DNA of 64,000 nt from Acetobacteraceae bacterium (lineage in GTDB: Bacteria > Pseudomonadota > Alphaproteobacteria > Acetobacterales > Acetobacteraceae): the NCBI GenBank assembly GCA_027482245.1, contig JAIXWG010000034.1, positions 1 through 64,000 on the forward strand, read 5' to 3'. Positions 60,263-64,000 of this stretch are shown here, in pieces. How positions within the stretch are numbered: position 1 is the first letter of the stretch; every line of letters begins with the position of its first letter. Position numbers and translations under genes: made by a program. The notes under the pieces are model-generated. The model did no database searches. It saw only the letters and a program-made list of their open reading frames with translations, and was not told the origin of the DNA.

Positions 60263-60863
60263 CCTGCTTGCGGATCCGCGTGGACCAGATGTGCCAGAGA
60301 TAGGTGCCGACGATGCCCGCCACGACGATGTAGGAGAAGGGCTCGAGCCACCCCTCCACCTGGTCGTAGTGGTCCTCCATGAAGTAGCCCGCGCAGATCA
60401 GGAACGTCGTCCAGACTGAGCTGCCGATGCTCGTGTAGAAGTAGAAGGTCCAGCGCGGGATGCGGATCAGCCCGGCGGGGATGGAGATCACGGTCCGGAT
60501 GCCCGGTAGCAGACGGCCGAAGGAGAGGGCGAAGGGCCCGTACTTCTCCAGCGTCTCCTCGGCCTTCTTGAGGTCGGCCTCCCCCACTGCGAACCAGCGG
60601 CCATAGCGGCCGACCAGCGGGCGGATGCGGTCCGCGCCGATCATGCGCGACAGTTCATACCAGAAGGCGTTGCCGAGCAGCGTGCCGACGATGCCGGCGA
60701 TGAGCGCGAGGATGAAGGACATCTGCCCGCGCGCGGCCGCGAAGCCTGCCAGCGGCATGATGACTTCCGAGGGAATGGGCGGGAACAGGTTCTCCAGGAA
60801 CATCAGGAACAGCACGCCGGGCCAGCCGCCGGCGGCCACCGTGTTCGTCACCCACTCGATCAT
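60258..60863 (-). CDS. DedA family membrane protein
   Basis: FLMFLENLFPPIPSEVIMPLAGFAAARGQM; GRLLPGIRTVISIPAGLIRIPRWTFYFYTSIGSSVWT. Confidence 0.94.
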   Translation of the reverse strand: MIEWVTNTVAAGGWPGVLFLMFLENLFPPIPSEVIMPLAGFAAARGQMSFILALIAGIVGTLLGNAFWYELSRMIGADRIRPLVGRYGRWFAVGEADLKKAEETLEKYGPFALSFGRLLPGIRTVISIPAGLIRIPRWTFYFYTSIGSSVWTTFLICAGYFMEDHYDQVEGWLEPFSYIVVAGIVGTYLWHIWSTRIRKQG

Positions 60864-62539
60864 CCACCCACTCCATACAGCACGATCGCCACGCGGCGGC
60901 CGCGCGAATAGTTGAAGCCCGCCACCGTCCCGCGTTCCCGCGGCACGAGGCCGAGCGAGGCGGCTTCCGTCCGGAAGCGAGCCTCTTCCCGGTCCGATAC
61001 GGCGGCGAGGCGCCCGGGTTCCCCGGCAAGGAAGCGCGCCGCCTCCTCGCCGCCCCGCAGCAGGCGGATTTCACCGCCCAGGGCGAACATCAGGCTGGGT
61101 TCGTGATAGCCGGCGATGCCGAAGCGTTCATCCGGCAGGCCCGGCGCGACCTGGTTCACCAGGGCCGCCAGACGGGGCGAGATCCAGGGCGCCGTCATCC
61201 GCGGCAGCACGCCCCCCAGCACCACCGCCTGGAGGGGGATCGCCAGCAGCACCGCCAGCAGCGCGGCCCGCGCCGGCGCGCCATCCCGCAGCATCAGCCA
61301 CAGGCCCACGGAGAACAGCGCCGCCGCCGGCAGGGCCAGCAGCGCGACGAGGGAGACGCGCCCATCCGCCAGCACGGGCAGCGCGACCGCCACCGCCGCC
61401 AGCCCGAAGGCGACAGCGATCGCCACGACCAGGGAGAAGACGGACAGCCAGCGCGGGGCCGCGCGGCGCAGCGGGTCCAGCGCCCAGGCGGCGGCCAGCA
61501 GCATCAGGGCGGGATAGGCCGGCATGGCGTAGTGCGGCAGCTTGGTCGTCACCGCCTCGAACATCAGCCAGACCGGCACGGCCCAGGCGAGGAGGAAGCG
61601 CGTGGCGGGCTGCAGCCGGTCCGCCCAGGCGCCGGGAGCCGCGCGCAGCACCAGGAAGGCGGCGGGGAAGGCGGCGACGCCGAAGCTGAGAAAATAGTAG
61701 CCGGGCGGGCCCCAATGGTTCTCATCCGCGCCGCCGACCTTGGACAGCATGTCGCCGCCCAGCGCCTCGGCCAGGAAGCGGCCCTCGGTCGCGATGGTGA
61801 CGGCGATGAACCAGGGGGCGGCGGCCAGTACCATGAGGGGGATGCCCCAGCCCGGCCGCAGCGCCCTGAGCCAGGGCGCGCCGCCCTGCCAGCCGCGATC
61901 GGCGGCAAACAGCGTGACGCCCGCCAGCAGCGGCACCGCCGGGCCGATCGGCCCCTTCAGCAGTACCGCGCCGCCCAGCACCAGCCAGAAGGCGGCCGCT
62001 TGCCTCGTGGTGAACTGCCCCGGCGCCAGGTAGGCGCGGCCCATCAGCCCCATGGCGACGACGATGGTGCCGAGCAGCGCCGCATCCGTCTTGGCGATAT
62101 GCGTCTCCACCCCCAGCACGAAGCATCCCGCCAGCATGGCGGCGCCGAGGAAGGCCGCGCGGCGCCCGACCAGCGACCGCCCGAAATGCGCGGTGGCCAG
62201 CACCGCGGCGAGCGCGCCGAGGAGCGACGGGATGCGATAGGCCCAGATGTCGGCCTTCGTCCCCAGGCGAAGCCCCTCCACCACATGCACCGCCGTCGCC
62301 TGCGCCCAGTGGATGCCGGCGGGCTTCTTGTTGCGCTCCACCTCCCCGAAGCGGATGCGGACATAGTCGCCGCTCTCCACCATCTGGCGGCTGGCCTGGG
62401 CGAAACGGCTTTCGTCGCGGTCGCCGGCGGGCAGGGTGAAGAAGCCGGGCAGCCAGAGCAGCAGACACAGCAGCGCGAGCCAGGGAAGCGGGCGGCGCGT
62501 CTCCGGCAGCCTGTCGAGGAAATCGCGCAGCGCTTGCAT
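60860..62539 (-). CDS. ArnT-like GT39/GT-C glycosyltransferase
   Basis: LPAGDRDESRFAQASRQMVESGDYVRIRFGEVERNKKPAGIHWAQA; multi-TM. Confidence 0.9.
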   Translation of the reverse strand: MQALRDFLDRLPETRRPLPWLALLCLLLWLPGFFTLPAGDRDESRFAQASRQMVESGDYVRIRFGEVERNKKPAGIHWAQATAVHVVEGLRLGTKADIWAYRIPSLLGALAAVLATAHFGRSLVGRRAAFLGAAMLAGCFVLGVETHIAKTDAALLGTIVVAMGLMGRAYLAPGQFTTRQAAAFWLVLGGAVLLKGPIGPAVPLLAGVTLFAADRGWQGGAPWLRALRPGWGIPLMVLAAAPWFIAVTIATEGRFLAEALGGDMLSKVGGADENHWGPPGYYFLSFGVAAFPAAFLVLRAAPGAWADRLQPATRFLLAWAVPVWLMFEAVTTKLPHYAMPAYPALMLLAAAWALDPLRRAAPRWLSVFSLVVAIAVAFGLAAVAVALPVLADGRVSLVALLALPAAALFSVGLWLMLRDGAPARAALLAVLLAIPLQAVVLGGVLPRMTAPWISPRLAALVNQVAPGLPDERFGIAGYHEPSLMFALGGEIRLLRGGEEAARFLAGEPGRLAAVSDREEARFRTEAASLGLVPRERGTVAGFNYSRGRRVAIVLYGVGG

Positions 62540-62587
62540 GGCGCGGCCCTAGCACGCCGCGGGCCGGGGGGCCATAAAGCGCCGCTC

Positions 62588-63889
62588 ATGCCCCCCCGTC
62601 CCCCGACCGCACCCCAACGCAGCCCCCAACGCGCCAACCCCGGCCGCCAGGCGCCCGGCGTGCTGACGCGCAACGCCGCGCTGGCGCTGCTCGCCGCCGT
62701 CTTCGAACGCCGCCGGCCGATCGAGGAAGCGCTGGATGCCCTGCCCTCCACGCTGGAGGCGCGGGACCGTGGCGCGGCGCACCGCATCGCCGCCGCCGTG
62801 CTGCGGCGGGCCGGCAGCCTCGATGCCGTGCTGGAGCCCTTCCTGCGGCGGGAGCCGCCCCCCGTCGTGCGCGCCGCGCTGCGCATGGGGGCGGCGGAGC
62901 TTCTGCTGCTCGGCACCCCCGCCCATGCCGCCGTCGCCGCGACGGTGGAGGTGGTGCCGCGGCCCTTCGCCGGCCTGGTCAACGCCGTGCTGCGCAAGGT
63001 GGCGGCGGAGGGGTCGCTCGACGGCCTGGATGCGGAACGGCTGGACACGCCGCCCTGGCTCTGGTCGGCCTGGCATGCCGCCTATGGCCCGGCGGTCCGC
63101 GCCATCGCCCGCGCGCACCAGCTTCCCGCGCCGCTCGACATCTCCCTGAAGCCCGGCGCCACGCCGCCGGAGGGGGCGGTGGAGCTGCCCACCGGCAGCT
63201 GGCGCCTGCCCGCCGGCACGCGCGCCGCCGACCTGCCCGGCCTGGCGGAGGGCGCCTTCTGGGTGCAGGACGCCGCCGCCGCCCTGCCGGCGAAGCTGCT
63301 CGCCGTGAAGCCCGGGGAGCGCGTCGCCGACCTCTGCGCCGCCCCCGGCGGCAAGACCGCGCAGCTGGCCGCGGCGGGCGCCGCCGTGACGGCGGTGGAA
63401 CGCGACCCCCGCCGCGCGGCCCGGCTGCGGGAAAACCTGGCGCGGCTCGGGCTCGACGCCGTGGTGCTGGAGACGGATGCCGCGACCTGGCAGCCCGATG
63501 GTGCCGGCTTCGACGCCGTGCTGCTGGACGCTCCCTGCTCCGCCACCGGCATCATCCGCCGCCACCCCGACATCCCCCACCTGAAGCGGGTGGCGGACAT
63601 CACCTCGCTCGCGGAGACGCAGGCGCGGCTGCTGGAACAGGCGATCCGCCTGCTCCGCCCCGGGGGACGATTGGTCCTGGCCACCTGCTCCCTCCAGCCG
63701 GAGGAAGGGGAGGCGCATCTGCCGCGGGCGGAGGCGCTGGGCCTGGTGCCGGACCCCATCGCGCCGTCCGAACTGCCGGGGCTGGAGGAGGCCTTGACGC
63801 CGCGCGGCACGCTCAGGACGCGCCCCGACCTCTGGGCCGACCGTGGCGGGCTGGATGGCTTCTTCGCGGCAAGGTTCCGGCGCCTGTAG
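62588..63889 (+). CDS. rsmB: 16S rRNA (cytosine(967)-C(5))-methyltransferase RsmB
   Basis: NusB-like N-domain; VADLCAAPGGKTAQLAAAG; DAVLLDAPCSATGIIRRHPDI; LVLATCSLQPEEGE. Confidence 0.93.
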   Translation: MPPRPPTAPQRSPQRANPGRQAPGVLTRNAALALLAAVFERRRPIEEALDALPSTLEARDRGAAHRIAAAVLRRAGSLDAVLEPFLRREPPPVVRAALRMGAAELLLLGTPAHAAVAATVEVVPRPFAGLVNAVLRKVAAEGSLDGLDAERLDTPPWLWSAWHAAYGPAVRAIARAHQLPAPLDISLKPGATPPEGAVELPTGSWRLPAGTRAADLPGLAEGAFWVQDAAAALPAKLLAVKPGERVADLCAAPGGKTAQLAAAGAAVTAVERDPRRAARLRENLARLGLDAVVLETDAATWQPDGAGFDAVLLDAPCSATGIIRRHPDIPHLKRVADITSLAETQARLLEQAIRLLRPGGRLVLATCSLQPEEGEAHLPRAEALGLVPDPIAPSELPGLEEALTPRGTLRTRPDLWADRGGLDGFFAARFRRL

Positions 63890-64000
63890 CCTTCGGGGCG
63901 GAAAATCCTTCTCGCTGACCCTCCCCCTGGCGCGGCCGGAAAAAATTTGTTCTAAGTTCCGGGAGCGTTACCCGGGACACCCAAGGCATGGCCACCGCCG

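Noticed and set aside
61103-62587. N-terminal extension of the rsmB ORF (928 aa in the track)
   Set aside because: This part is antisense to the GT39 gene; RsmB homology starts near MPPRPPTAPQ at 62588.
63988-64000. Possible next gene start (ATGGCCACCGCC) at the right edge
   Set aside because: Only four codons are visible; no product can be supported.

Overview
High-GC alphaproteobacterial chromosomal segment, Roseomonas/Acetobacteraceae-like judging by protein style and gene content. It is mostly housekeeping, with about 60 supportable CDS. Recognisable blocks: dnaJ/dnaK/grpE, murJ, ribA, an OmpR-type response regulator, rutE-like nitroreductase, Nfu-type protein, TSUP-TIGR02186-Usp, PQQ-type sugar dehydrogenase plus cytochrome c, sdhBADC, two MCPs, TAXI and TRAP transport genes, a regulatory PTS cluster (hprK-rapZ-EIIA-HPr-EI), htpX, dedA, GT39 and rsmB. 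No rRNA, tRNA, CRISPR, prophage or full IS was recognised. Main second-look items: (1) a six-gene Hyf/complex-I-like membrane complex whose large subunit lacks the [NiFe]-ligating cysteines and which has no ferredoxin subunit or maturation genes in the window; (2) an aspartate-semialdehyde dehydrogenase homologue in which the catalytic Cys and His are both replaced; (3) eight GANTC (CcrM-type) sites in 204 bp of a convergent intergenic region; (4) a 170-bp foldback MITE-like element with 23-bp perfect terminal inverted repeats that supply the stop codons of both flanking convergent genes; (5) several dispersed hairpin repeat families at convergent junctions or inside operons; (6) a DUF1674/SDHAF4-like protein with a long Pro-rich N-terminal extension. 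Start codons were chosen by eye and are approximate where noted.
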